21,257 bases of DNA, taken from contig JAVJUS010000001.1 of assembly GCA_040220455.1 (NCBI GenBank), positions 1 to 21,257 of the forward strand. Direction: 5' to 3'. Below are positions 1 to 9,344 of the stretch, piece by piece. Origin of the DNA: JAVJUS01 sp040220455 (lineage in GTDB: Bacteria > Pseudomonadota > Alphaproteobacteria > DSM-16000 > Inquilinaceae). Position numbers and translations under genes: made by a program. How positions within the stretch are numbered: the first letter of the stretch is position 1; every line of letters starts with the position of its first letter. The notes below the pieces were generated by a model, which worked only from the letters and a program-made list of their open reading frames with translations, searched no databases and was not told the DNA's origin.

Positions 1-1985
1 GCGCCGGCCGCCGTCGCCGCGCGCCGCGTCGGCCGCAGCCGGCCGCCGGCCCAGCCGCGCAGGGCGAGCGCGATCGCGAGGTCGATCACCGTCAGCGCCA
101 TCGCGGCGGCGAGCAGCCAGGGCGCCAGCGCCGTCGCCCCGGTCCCGCCATAGCCCAGGCGCTGGACCCCGGGGGGCAGGGCGCCCAGCGGCGCCGGTCG
201 CTCGATCCGGTCGCCCAGATTGACCGCGCGGCGCGAATCCTCCGTGCCGTACCATCCCGGCGGATGGCGCGGGCCCGGCACCAGATCGGCCAGCGCGCCG
301 GCGGGGATCGGCTCGACCCCGGCCGAGGGCGCGCGGGTCCGGCCGAAGCCGTCGAGCACACGCACCGGCGCCAGGGCGCGCGCGCCCTCGCCGCCCTCGA
401 CCCCGGCGCCGAGCGCCGCGACCCGGCGCAGCATCTGGACGAACAGGCCCGACAGCGGCAGCGTCGACCAGTCCGGCCCGGCGGTCGTGTGGACCAGCAC
501 CAGATGGCCCTCGCCGCGCGGCTCGGCGGTGATCAGCGGCGTGCCGTCGGCCAGCCGCGCCCAGGTCTTCGAGGCGAGGTCGACCGTCGGCTCGGCCAGC
601 ACCTGGCGGCGCACGATCACGTCGTCGGGGATCGACAGGCCGTAGAACGGGCTCTCCGGCGGGAAGGGGGCGAGCGGCTGGGGCTCCGACCAGGTCAGCG
701 CGCCGGTCAGCGCCCGGTCGCCGAAGCGCAGCGGCACCGGCACCAGCGTGTCGGGATTGGCGGCCATCAGCGGCCCGGCGAAGCGGACCACGACCCCGCC
801 GGCCTCCATGAACCGCTCCAGCGCCTCCCGGTCGGCGGGCAGGGGCGTGCCGATATCGGGCAGCAGCAGCGCGGCCAGGCCGCCGGCCGTCGGGTCGAGC
901 AGGTCGTCGAGCCCGCCGGCGCGCACGGCGCTGTAGGGCGCCAGCGCCCGGTCCAGGTAGTAGGTGGCGGACAGCAGCGGCTGGGCCGCGACCTCGGCGC
1001 TCTCCGACAGGATGCCGACCGGGCGGCGGCGCCAGCGGTCGTCGAGCAGCACGGTCGCCCCGGCGGTCGTCTGGCCGGCCAGGTCGATGCGCGCCGCCTC
1101 GTTGCGCAGCTCCACCGGCAGGTCGAAGCGCGCCTCGGCGGTGGTCGCCTCGACCTCGAAGGCGGCGGGCCGGCTGCCGAGCAGGCGGCCGCCGGGGCCG
1201 CTCAGACGGACCTCCAGCGTCTCCGCCCCGCCCGCGGTCGCGCGGTGGACCGGGACGACGAGGCCCGCGCCCTCCGCCGCCGGCGGCTCCATCAGGCGGG
1301 CCGTCGCCAAGTCCTCGGGCGCCAGCACGCGAAGACCGCCCGTGCCGCGCAGCCTCTCCGCGAGCGCCTGCGTGCCCGGTCCCGCCAGGCCGTCGGTCAG
1401 CCACAGGGCGAAGCCGGCCTGCTCCAGCGCGGCGGCGGCCTCCGGGTCCTCGAGCGCGTCGGCGGCGGCCTGCCGGTTCACCGGCCAGGATCGGGGCACC
1501 ATCGCCTCGACCCGGCCGCGCGCCTCGGCCGGGCGCAGCACGCCCGACAGCGCCGGCGGCGCGCCGTCGGCGGCGGCCGAGGTCGGCAGCAGGATGACGG
1601 TCCGCCCGGCGCGCTCGGCCCGGTCGATGGCGTCGAGCATCGCCGTGCGCCGGGCCGGCCAGTCGCGCGCCGCCGCCCAGCCGTCGTCGACGGCGATGAC
1701 CACGGACCCGCTGCCCGGCAGCGCCTCGCCCGGGTCGAGCACGGGGCGCGACAGGGCGAGGATGACCAGCGCGGCCAGCACCAGGCGTAGCAGCAGGAGC
1801 CACCAGGGCGTGCGCTGCGGCGTCTCCTCCCGCCGGCGCAGGTCGTAGAGCAGGCGGATCGCCGGGAAGTCCTGGGCGCGCGGCGCCGGCGGCGTGACCC
1901 TCAGGAGCCACCAGATCACCGGCAGCGCGGCCAGCGCCGCCAGGATCCAGGGCGCGCCGAAGGCAAGGGCGCCGAGCGCGCCCAT
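1..1985 (-). CDS. DUF4159-family membrane protein, BatA-like N-terminus (3' end off window)
   Basis: I translated this frame by hand from the ATG at 1985; it stays open for about 661 codons to the window edge. It opens with two hydrophobic segments (APWILAALAALPVIWWLL at about 11-28, and LLLLRLVLAALVILALSRPV after an RRREETPQR stretch), the double-transmembrane N-terminus (TIGR02226) of BatA-like proteins. A weakly conserved von Willebrand-like region follows (VVIAVDDGWAAARDW). Near the left edge comes a third membrane span (LAPWLLAAAMALTVIDLAIA) and a basic LRGWAAGRLR. In alphaproteobacterial relatives of about 900 residues this span precedes the C-terminal DUF4159 domain, which would lie outside the window. 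The ATG overlaps the stop of the DUF58 gene (TGATG), so the two are probably translationally coupled. Its exact function is unknown; MoxR/DUF58/BatA clusters are linked to envelope stress or assembly of membrane complexes. Confidence 0.85.
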   Translation of the reverse strand, partial: MGALGALAFGAPWILAALAALPVIWWLLRVTPPAPRAQDFPAIRLLYDLRRREETPQRTPWWLLLLRLVLAALVILALSRPVLDPGEALPGSGSVVIAVDDGWAAARDWPARRTAMLDAIDRAERAGRTVILLPTSAAADGAPPALSGVLRPAEARGRVEAMVPRSWPVNRQAAADALEDPEAAAALEQAGFALWLTDGLAGPGTQALAERLRGTGGLRVLAPEDLATARLMEPPAAEGAGLVVPVHRATAGGAETLEVRLSGPGGRLLGSRPAAFEVEATTAEARFDLPVELRNEAARIDLAGQTTAGATVLLDDRWRRRPVGILSESAEVAAQPLLSATYYLDRALAPYSAVRAGGLDDLLDPTAGGLAALLLPDIGTPLPADREALERFMEAGGVVVRFAGPLMAANPDTLVPVPLRFGDRALTGALTWSEPQPLAPFPPESPFYGLSIPDDVIVRRQVLAEPTVDLASKTWARLADGTPLITAEPRGEGHLVLVHTTAGPDWSTLPLSGLFVQMLRRVAALGAGVEGGEGARALAPVRVLDGFGRTRAPSAGVEPIPAGALADLVPGPRHPPGWYGTEDSRRAVNLGDRIERPAPLGALPPGVQRLGYGGTGATALAPWLLAAAMALTVIDLAIALALRGWAGGRLRPTRRAATAAG

Positions 1986-2992
1986 CAGGCGGCCCCCGCG
2001 GCGGCGGGCTCCGCCGCCACGGGCTCGCGCGCCAGGGCGCCGTAGAGCGAGAGCAGCGCGGCCGCCGCCGGCCGGTCCGTGCGATGGGACAGGAAGCTCC
2101 ACCCCGCGGCGCGGGCCAGCGCGGCCAGACCCTCGCGCCGCGCCTCCAGCGCTTCCAGATAGGCGTCGCGCACCGCCTCGACCCGGGGCACGACCAGATC
2201 GTCCTCGCCGCTTTCGAGCCCGGCGAAGCGCACCCGGCCGCGATAGGGCAGCGTCGCCTCGGCGGGGTCGAGCACCTGGACCATGTGGCCGCGCACGCCG
2301 CGCGCCGTGTAGGCGGCGACGAAGGCCTCGATCTCCGGCATCGGGGCCAACAGGTCGCCGGCCACCACCAGCTCGGCATGGCGCGGCAGGCTGGCCTCTG
2401 GCGGCACTCCCGACTCCGCGCCTTCGCCGGGCGCCGTGCGCTCCAGCGCCAGGGCAAGGCGCTCGGCACTCGCCCGGCCGGAGGCCGGCGGCCGGTCGCC
2501 GCCCAGCAGCGCCACCCGCTCGCCCGCCCGCGACAGCAGCACCGACAGCGCGAGCAGCAGGATCGCCGCCCGGTCGGCCTTGGTCGGCAGGTCTGCGGCC
2601 GAGCGCCAGTTCATCGAAGGCGAGCGGTCGGCCCACAGCCAGACCGACTGCGCCGCCTCCCATTCGAGCTCGCGGATGTAGACGGACTGGGTCTTGGCGC
2701 TCTGGCGCCAGTCGATCCGGCTCACCGGATCGCCGGGCTGGTAGCCGCGGAACTGCCAGAAGCTCTCGCCCGTCCCGACCCGTCGCCGGCCGTGGACGCC
2801 CTGGGCGACCGTGGCGGCCACGCGATCGGCCTCGACCAGCAGGGGCGGCAGGGTCGCCGACAGCGCCTCGGCCCGGCCGCGATGGCGGCCGGCGATGCCG
2901 GGCTGGTCGGCGGGGCGCGCGCCGGCCGACCCGCTCCCGGCGAGACCGGCGAGCGAGGCGCGAAGCCGGCCGCGCGGGCCGAAGACGGGCAT
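1985..2992 (-). CDS. DUF58 domain-containing protein
   Basis: 335 residues from the ATG at 2992, 17 bases after the MoxR stop. The family hallmark is clear: GESFWQFRGYQPGDPVSRID at about 76-95 followed by WRQSAKTQSVYIRE, the DUF58 core. It is followed by a metal-site-like ADRSPSMNW (D122, S124, S126), as in the von Willebrand-like fold of this family. No transmembrane span is evident, whereas some DUF58 proteins have two at the N-terminus; the alphaproteobacterial form is usually soluble and about 300 residues. It lies between the MoxR ATPase and the DUF4159 membrane protein, the standard order, and overlaps the latter by one base. It is probably the partner that links the MoxR chaperone to membrane clients. 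The family is certain; the biochemical role is not established. Confidence 0.93.
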   Translation of the reverse strand: MPVFGPRGRLRASLAGLAGSGSAGARPADQPGIAGRHRGRAEALSATLPPLLVEADRVAATVAQGVHGRRRVGTGESFWQFRGYQPGDPVSRIDWRQSAKTQSVYIRELEWEAAQSVWLWADRSPSMNWRSAADLPTKADRAAILLLALSVLLSRAGERVALLGGDRPPASGRASAERLALALERTAPGEGAESGVPPEASLPRHAELVVAGDLLAPMPEIEAFVAAYTARGVRGHMVQVLDPAEATLPYRGRVRFAGLESGEDDLVVPRVEAVRDAYLEALEARREGLAALARAAGWSFLSHRTDRPAAAALLSLYGALAREPVAAEPAAAGAA

Positions 2993-3009
2993 GGTGGCGG
3001 CGGTCCCGG

Positions 3010-4047
<1,038 letters not shown>

Positions 4048-4128
4048 GGCTTCCCTCTCCTTCGCCGCGGACCTAACGTGATTATTATGGCGAAAATGCA
4101 CGCCGGCCAGAGACCCGATCACACGAAG
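4048..4128. promoter_or_regulatory. Divergent promoter region between moxR and DUF1285 genes
   Basis: The only AT-rich patch here is at about 4081-4097 (attattatggcgaaaatg). It gives a TATTAT-like -10 on the plus strand (4083-4088) and a CATAAT/TAATAA-like -10 on the minus strand. I see no good -35 on either strand. The Shine-Dalgarno for moxR lies at about 4052-4062. This is inference from composition and gene orientation only. Confidence 0.35.
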
Positions 4129-4713
4129 ATGATACCGACCCGCCAGCCGCCCGGCTCCGGCGCCGAGGGCGGCGGGCCCGAGCCGCCCGGAAACCCGCGC
4201 CCCGCGCCGAGTGCGGAGGACGAGGCCTACGACATCCGCATCGCCGCAGACGGCACCTGGTTCCACGAGGGCGCGCCGATCGGGCGCATCGCGCTGGTCA
4301 AGCTCTTCGCCACGGTGCTCCGGCGCGACGAGGCGGGGGACTACTGGCTCGTGACGCCGGCCGAGCGGGGGCGGATCGTCGTCGAGGACGCGCCCTTCGT
4401 CGCCGTGGCGATGACCGAGCGGGGCGAGGGCGCGGACCGGGCCCTGGTCTTCCGCACGAACCTGGATCACGAGGTGGCCGCCGATGCCGATCACCCGCTG
4501 ACGGTGAGGGTCGCCCCTGAAACCGGGGAGCCGCGCCCCTATATCCGGGTGAAGGGTGACAGCGAGACCACGGGCCTGCACGCGCTGATCGCGCGCAGCG
4601 TCTTCTACGACTTGGTGTCGCTGGCCGAGACGGACGATCGGGGGCGAACGGGCGTATGGAGCCGGGGGCACTTCTTCCCGCTGGATCGGGACACGACGGC
4701 AAGCGCGCCGTGA
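4129..4713 (+). CDS. DUF1285 domain-containing protein
   Basis: 194 residues from the ATG at 4129. The DUF1285 start motif YDIRIAADGTWFHEGAPIGR is followed by IALVKLFATVLRRDEAGDYW, VTPAERGRIVVEDAPFVAV and the C-terminal block GLHALIARSVFYDLVSLAE, which together cover the whole family. DUF1285 proteins have a two-domain fold of unknown function. Upstream in-frame ATGs at 4087 and 4096 are possible, but using them would leave under 50 bases for two divergent promoters, and none of the three has a clear ribosome site. The stop TGA overlaps the GTG start of the CoA pyrophosphatase gene (GTGA), so translation is probably coupled. This gene commonly heads the same four-gene run in Rhodospirillales. 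The family is confident, the start less so. Confidence 0.85.
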   Translation: MIPTRQPPGSGAEGGGPEPPGNPRPAPSAEDEAYDIRIAADGTWFHEGAPIGRIALVKLFATVLRRDEAGDYWLVTPAERGRIVVEDAPFVAVAMTERGEGADRALVFRTNLDHEVAADADHPLTVRVAPETGEPRPYIRVKGDSETTGLHALIARSVFYDLVSLAETDDRGRTGVWSRGHFFPLDRDTTASAP

Positions 4714-5402
4714 CGGGGCCGCGGCCCTTCGTCGCGCCCGGCCGCGGCGTCGGGCCCGAGTCCCTGCGGGACATCCTGCCGCGGCGGCTCGCCGAAGCCG
4801 AGGCGGCGCGGCGGCTGCGCGGCGACTTCGACCTCAACCCGGGCATGGCACGGCCGGAGAGTCCGCGCCAGGCGGCCGTCCTGATCGCACTGATCGACCG
4901 GCCGGAGGGGCACACCATCCTGCTCACCCAGCGGACCCGGCACCTGGCGCGCCACGCGGGCCAGATCGCCTTCCCGGGCGGCCGGCTGGAGCCGGGCGAC
5001 GCCGACGCCTTGTGCGCCGCCTTGCGCGAGACGGAAGAGGAGGTCGGCCTCGGCGCCGACCGGGTGGAGACGATCGGCGCGCTCGACCCGTATCTGACCC
5101 GCACCGGCTTCGAGATCACGCCCGTCCTCGGCTTCGTGCGACCGCCGGAGGCCTGGCGCCCCGATCCCCAGGAGGTCGACGAGGTCTTCGAGGTGCCGCT
5201 CGACTTCATCCTGGCGCCCGGCAACCCGGTGCGTCACAGCCGGGTCTGGCAGGGCATCGAGCGCTTCTTCTGGGTCTATCCCTTCGGCGAGCGCTATATC
5301 TGGGGTGCGACCGCCGGCATGCTGACCAATCTGCGCGAGATCGTCACCGGCGAGGCGCTCGCCTCGTCGATCGACGGCCGCGCGTCCCGCCCGCCCGCCT
5401 GA
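4710..5402 (+). CDS. Nudix CoA pyrophosphatase (NudL/UPF0035 type)
   Basis: 230 residues from the GTG at 4710, which overlaps the DUF1285 stop by four bases; an ATG at 4656 would force a 58-base overlap and adds no conserved sequence. It has the CoA-pyrophosphatase signature ILLTQRTRHLARHAGQIAFP ending in FPGG (88-91), followed by the Nudix box with RETEEEVGL (106-114), whose glutamates bind the metal. The predicted reaction is hydrolysis of coenzyme A or its oxidised or acyl forms to 3',5'-ADP and phosphopantetheine. The C-terminal block YIWGATAGMLTNL is also typical. It is a soluble housekeeping or turnover enzyme. The unusual feature is an N-terminal extension of about 50 residues before the Nudix fold, common in alphaproteobacterial members. 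Confidence 0.93.
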   Translation: MTGPRPFVAPGRGVGPESLRDILPRRLAEAEAARRLRGDFDLNPGMARPESPRQAAVLIALIDRPEGHTILLTQRTRHLARHAGQIAFPGGRLEPGDADALCAALRETEEEVGLGADRVETIGALDPYLTRTGFEITPVLGFVRPPEAWRPDPQEVDEVFEVPLDFILAPGNPVRHSRVWQGIERFFWVYPFGERYIWGATAGMLTNLREIVTGEALASSIDGRASRPPA

Positions 5403-5426
5403 TTACCGCTCCGACCCGGGGGCCCG

Positions 5427-5735
5427 ATGCTCAAGAAGCTGCTGCTTCTGATCCCGCTCATCGCGCCGACGGTGGCGTATCTCGCCTATGCCTGGGTGCA
5501 GGCGCGCCGCCGCGCCGCGGGCAGCGGCGCGCCCCCCGGCTGGTGGCAGGAGGGGCCGTGGCTCTGGCTCTTCGCCGCCGGGGTCGGGCTGCTCGCGATC
5601 GTGCTCGGCATTTGGGCGGTGCAGTCCGGCGAGCCGGCCGGCAGCGTCTACATCCCGCCCAGCTTCGAGGATGGCGAGATCCTGCCCGGCCACCACGAAC
5701 CCGGGATCGCCCCGTCGGAGCCCGACAACCCGTGA
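5427..5735 (+). CDS. DUF6111 family small membrane protein
   Basis: 102 residues. There are two hydrophobic segments: LLLLIPLIAPTVAYLAYAWV at about 4-23, and WLWLFAAGVGLLAIVLGIWA at about 45-64. They are joined by a basic linker (QARRRAAG), and a conserved tail SVYIPPSFEDGEILPGHHEP follows, which is the feature I associate with DUF6111. It sits between the CoA pyrophosphatase and CCA nucleotidyltransferase genes, its usual place in Rhodospirillales, 24 bases after the former and 10 bases before the GTG of the latter. The ATG at 5427 is preceded by a G-rich stretch (ccggggg) that is at best a weak ribosome site. The function is unknown; it is an inner-membrane protein with the tail probably outside. 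Confidence 0.85.
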   Translation: MLKKLLLLIPLIAPTVAYLAYAWVQARRRAAGSGAPPGWWQEGPWLWLFAAGVGLLAIVLGIWAVQSGEPAGSVYIPPSFEDGEILPGHHEPGIAPSEPDNP

Positions 5736-5745
5736 GGGCCCGCCC

Positions 5746-7020
5746 GTGACCGGGCCGGCCTCCGCGCCTGCGTCTGCGGAGCAGCCGGTCGCCCGGCTCG
5801 ACCCGGTCCCGGAGTCCTTCACCGCGCCGCGGTCCCACGCCGTGCTCGACGCGCTGGCGGCGGCGGGCGGGGCCGCGCGCTTCGTCGGCGGCTGCGTGCG
5901 CAACGCCCTGATCGACAGGCCGGCCGGCGATATCGATATCGCGACGACCCTCGCGCCGGACGCCGTGGTCTCGGCGCTCGAGGCCGCGGGTCTCCGCGCC
6001 GTGCCGACCGGGATCGACCACGGCACCGTGACCGCGGTCAGCGGCGGCGTGCCTTACGAGATCACGACCCTGCGCCGGGATGTCGGCACCGACGGGCGCC
6101 ACGCCACCGTCGCCTTCACCACCGACTGGGCGGCCGACGCGGCGCGCCGCGACTTCACGATGAACGCGCTCTATGCCGACGGCGAGGGCCGGGTCTTCGA
6201 TCCCGTCGGCGGCGGCGCCGGCGTGGCCGACGCGCGGGCCGGGCGGGTGCGCTTCGTGGGCGACCCGGCGACGCGGCTCGCGGAGGACTATCTGCGCCTG
6301 CTGCGCTTCTTCCGCTTCCTCGCGCAGTACGGACGGGAGACGCCGGACGCCACGACGCTCGCCGCCTTGGCCGAGCACGTGCCCGGCCTCGCCCGCTTGT
6401 CGGGTGAACGGCTGCGCCAGGAACTCGTCAAGCTGCTGGCCGCGCCGGATCCGGTTCGGGCCTGGCGGCTGATGGCCGAGACCGGCGCCGCGGCCGCGGT
6501 GATCGGGGAGGCGGGAGACATCGAGAGACTGGCCGGCCTGCTCGTGCTGGAGCCGGCGCCGGACTGGGTGCGCCGCCTGGCCGCGCTCATGACGGAAGGG
6601 CCGCAGGCCGCGCGGTCGCGGGCGGACCGCCTGCGGCTGTCCAATGCCGAGCGGGATCGGCTCGGCGCCCTGACGACGCCGGCGCCCGAGCCGCTGGCCC
6701 GCGACGCCGATGCGCTCGCGCTGCGCCGCTGGCTCTATCGCCAGGGGGTGGCGACCGGTCGCGACCGACTGCTGATCGAGCTGGCACGCGCGCCGGACGA
6801 CGATCCGCGCCGCAGCCTGGTGGGCGATGCGCTCGCCTTCGAACCGCCACGCCTGCCGGTCACGGGGGACGATGCCATCGAGCTCGGCGCCGAGCCCGGC
6901 CCGGCATTGGGCGTGGCGCTGCGGGATGTCGAGGATTGGTGGGTGGCGCGGGATTTCGCCCCCGACCGCGCGGCCTGCAAGCTCGAACTGGCGCGCCGCC
7001 TGGGCATCGGCGATCCCTGA
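5746..7020 (+). CDS. cca: CCA tRNA nucleotidyltransferase
   Basis: 424 residues from the GTG at 5746, supported by a GAGGG ribosome site at 5734-5738 and by the absence of conserved sequence further upstream. It is a class II nucleotidyltransferase with FVGGCVRNAL (46-55), the metal-binding DID (62-64), the TTLRRDVGTDGRHATVAFT block, RRDFTMNALY (134-143) and the basic DYLRLLRFFRF helix, followed by ERLRQELVKLL. The enzyme adds or repairs the 3'-CCA end of tRNAs. A related poly(A) polymerase activity cannot be excluded from sequence, but this alphaproteobacterial group is annotated as CCA-adding. It is the last gene of its operon, with no clear intrinsic terminator just after it. Confidence 0.93.
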   Translation: MTGPASAPASAEQPVARLDPVPESFTAPRSHAVLDALAAAGGAARFVGGCVRNALIDRPAGDIDIATTLAPDAVVSALEAAGLRAVPTGIDHGTVTAVSGGVPYEITTLRRDVGTDGRHATVAFTTDWAADAARRDFTMNALYADGEGRVFDPVGGGAGVADARAGRVRFVGDPATRLAEDYLRLLRFFRFLAQYGRETPDATTLAALAEHVPGLARLSGERLRQELVKLLAAPDPVRAWRLMAETGAAAAVIGEAGDIERLAGLLVLEPAPDWVRRLAALMTEGPQAARSRADRLRLSNAERDRLGALTTPAPEPLARDADALALRRWLYRQGVATGRDRLLIELARAPDDDPRRSLVGDALAFEPPRLPVTGDDAIELGAEPGPALGVALRDVEDWWVARDFAPDRAACKLELARRLGIGDP

Positions 7021-7053
7021 ACGGCGGCTCGCGCGCCGGCCCGGGCGGCGGCG

Positions 7054-7176
7054 TCAGATCGCCAAGGTCAGCGCCCCCAGGGCGAGCGTCACGACGACGG
7101 CGGCGGCGATCCAGGCACCGGCGAGGGACTCGGCGGAAAACCGGGCGATCGGGTCGTTTTCGAGGCTGCGGGGCAT
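7054..7176 (-). CDS. Small single-span membrane protein, 40 residues
   Basis: A short minus-strand frame found by eye, from the ATG at 7176 to a TGA at 7056-7054. It begins MPRSLENDPIARFSAESLAG (charged, about 20 residues) and ends with an uninterrupted hydrophobic stretch AWIAAAVVVTLALGALTLAI, long enough for one membrane span and ending at the stop. The ATG is preceded by CGGGAGAG at a normal ribosome-site distance. Codons are GC-rich at third positions, like the neighbouring genes. It is convergent with cca, leaving 33 bases between stops, and an AT-rich promoter-like patch lies about 50-90 bases upstream. I do not recognise a family. N-in topology is likely because the N-terminal part carries charges and the C-terminus ends in the membrane. 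Confidence 0.55.
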   Translation of the reverse strand: MPRSLENDPIARFSAESLAGAWIAAAVVVTLALGALTLAI

Positions 7177-7227
7177 GGCGGCTCTCCCGATTTCGGGGTG
7201 GTGCCGGCGGGGGATCGGCGTCATTTG

Positions 7228-7244
7228 TATATCGGTCAGATATA
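7228..7244. promoter_or_regulatory. AT-rich inverted repeat upstream of the 40-residue gene
   Basis: TATATC-ggtca-GATATA is a perfect 6-base inverted repeat within the most AT-rich stretch of the left half (about 7221-7266). On the minus strand it lies upstream of the small membrane protein and contains possible -10 elements (TATACA, TATATC). No plus-strand gene begins downstream. It is probably an operator or promoter core for the small gene; the regulator is unknown. Confidence 0.35.
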
Positions 7245-7323
7245 TGTTGTTTCGTTATAAATACATGGGCAGGCAGCCGACCGCCCGCAAGTGTCGGTCG
7301 ACAGAAAGACCGATTCGGTCGCG

Positions 7324-7357
7324 GTAGGTTGCCCAGCGCCGTGAGGCGCTGCGCAAC
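7324..7357 (+). repeat. REP-like element 1 (type 1 stem, forward)
   Basis: GTAG followed by a hairpin: GTTGCCCAGCGCC - GTGA - GGCGCTGCGCAAC. The arms pair over 13 positions except one C/C mismatch at the sixth base. The same layout recurs in the five other copies listed here. A GTAG foot plus an imperfect stem is the hallmark of REP elements mobilised by TnpA-REP (RAYT) transposases; no such transposase is in this window. Confidence 0.8.
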
Positions 7358-7374
7358 GCGGCTCGGCCGGTGCC

Positions 7375-7408
7375 GTCGCGCACGGCCTGTCGGCCGTGGG
7401 CGACCTAC
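7375..7408 (-). repeat. REP-like element 2 (type 2 stem, inverted)
   Basis: On the minus strand this reads GTAG-GTCGCCCACGGCC-GACA-GGCCGTGCGCGAC, with the same single stem mismatch as element 1. It faces element 1 across a 17-base linker, making an inverted pair (BIME-like). Its TAG is the stop codon of the methyltransferase gene. Confidence 0.8.
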
Positions 7409-8181
7409 GGGCGGCGGCAGTGGATCAGGTGGTTGCGGTTGATCCGCCAGCGCCGGCGCTGGTGGGGCGTCAGGAAGCGCCGGCTGTCGATCGCCCGGCC
7501 GGGCAGCCCGGCCTCGGCCAGACGGTCGAGCAGGTCGGCGCCGTAGATCCGCCAGTGATAGGGATGGCCGAAGGCTGTCAGGCGCCTGGCCGGCGTGTCC
7601 ATCGACGGGTCCTCGTAGGTCGCCGGGCGCTTCGGGTCGTAGGGCACCATCACGATCGCCTCGCCCCCGGGGGCGAGGACGCGGGCCAGCTCCCGCATCG
7701 CGGCGCGGTCGTCGGGCACGTGCTCCAGCACGTGGCTCGTGATCACCCGGTCGAAGGCGCCGTCGGGCAGCGGCAGGTCGGTCAGGTCGGCCTGCAGGTC
7801 GGCCGCCGGGTCGAAGCGGTCGAGGCTGGTGTAGGCGAGAGTCGGCAGGGCGCGCAGCCGGGCCTCCAGCCAGGGCTCGGGCGCCGTGTGCAGGACGGCG
7901 TGCCGGCCGCGCAGAAGGTCGGTCGCCCACGCGAGATAGAGCCACAGGAAGCGGTGCCGCTCGACCGACCCGCAGCCCGGGCAGCGGGCGTTGCGCCGCC
8001 CGGCGAGGCCGAAGGGCAGGAAGCGCATCGCCTGCAGCCCGCAGATCGGGCATTGCAGGACGCCGGGGCCGGTCCGCGCGCCGGCCGGCGTTGCGGCGGC
8101 CCGCTCCAGCCGGTAGACCGCCGCCTCGTCCAGCGCGCCGGACTCGATCCGCGGGATGAGCGCGGCGAGGTCGCTCAGCAT
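7405..8181 (-). CDS. Zinc-ribbon class I SAM-dependent methyltransferase
   Basis: 258 residues from the ATG at 8181, with a good ribosome site (GGGAGG). The N-terminus carries a zinc ribbon, CPICG (C44, C47) and CPGCG (C67, C70), followed by SVERHRFLWLYL. The Rossmann part starts at HAVLHTAPEPWLEARL (about 94-109), where the usual acidic-G-x-G-x-G SAM loop is replaced by HTAPEP, as in a known subgroup with an LHxAPE motif. DLTDLPLPDGAFDRVITSHV and LEHVPDD then match motifs II-IV, and RELARVLAPGGEAIVMVP matches the later strands. The target is unknown; neighbours do not fix it, although it may be co-transcribed with cysK 25 bases upstream. The TAG stop lies inside a REP-like element. Confidence 0.85.
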   Translation of the reverse strand: MLSDLAALIPRIESGALDEAAVYRLERAAATPAGARTGPGVLQCPICGLQAMRFLPFGLAGRRNARCPGCGSVERHRFLWLYLAWATDLLRGRHAVLHTAPEPWLEARLRALPTLAYTSLDRFDPAADLQADLTDLPLPDGAFDRVITSHVLEHVPDDRAAMRELARVLAPGGEAIVMVPYDPKRPATYEDPSMDTPARRLTAFGHPYHWRIYGADLLDRLAEAGLPGRAIDSRRFLTPHQRRRWRINRNHLIHCRRP

Positions 8182-8206
8182 CGCCGCGCCTCCCGGGACA
8201 CGCGTG

Positions 8207-9196
<990 letters not shown>

Positions 9197-9250
9197 GGTG
9201 GTACTCCCTCGAGGCCAGGTCTCGGGCGGGCCGGTCGCCGACCGGACCGA

Positions 9251-9290
9251 TTGTTTCACAAGAACGAAGTGTGCTACACGAGATTTCACA
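9251..9290. promoter_or_regulatory. Candidate operator/promoter region of cysK
   Basis: The AT-richer patch upstream of cysK holds TTGT-ttc-ACAA (9251-9261) and GTGT-gct-ACAC (9269-9279), two short dyads whose centres are 18 bases apart. A direct repeat TTTCACA occurs at 9254-9260 and 9284-9290, exactly 30 bases apart. Likely regulators are the Rrf2 protein encoded next door or a LysR-type CysB. Specific -35/-10 boxes could not be assigned. Confidence 0.4.
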
Positions 9291-9344
9291 CAATATTGCG
9301 TAAGACCGGCGATCTGCCAAGAGGCCCGGTGCCGGAATCCGGGG

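Noticed and set aside
264..1790. Long plus-strand open frame opposite the DUF4159 gene
   Set aside because: Arg/Gly/Gln/His-rich composition typical of antisense frames in GC-rich DNA; the minus-strand frame shows real membrane and family motifs.
7271..7323. Palindrome GACCGA-T-TCGGTC (7308-7320) and nearby CGGTCGAC as a terminator
   Set aside because: Short stem, no T-tract on either strand; may just be part of the degenerate sequence next to the REP pair.
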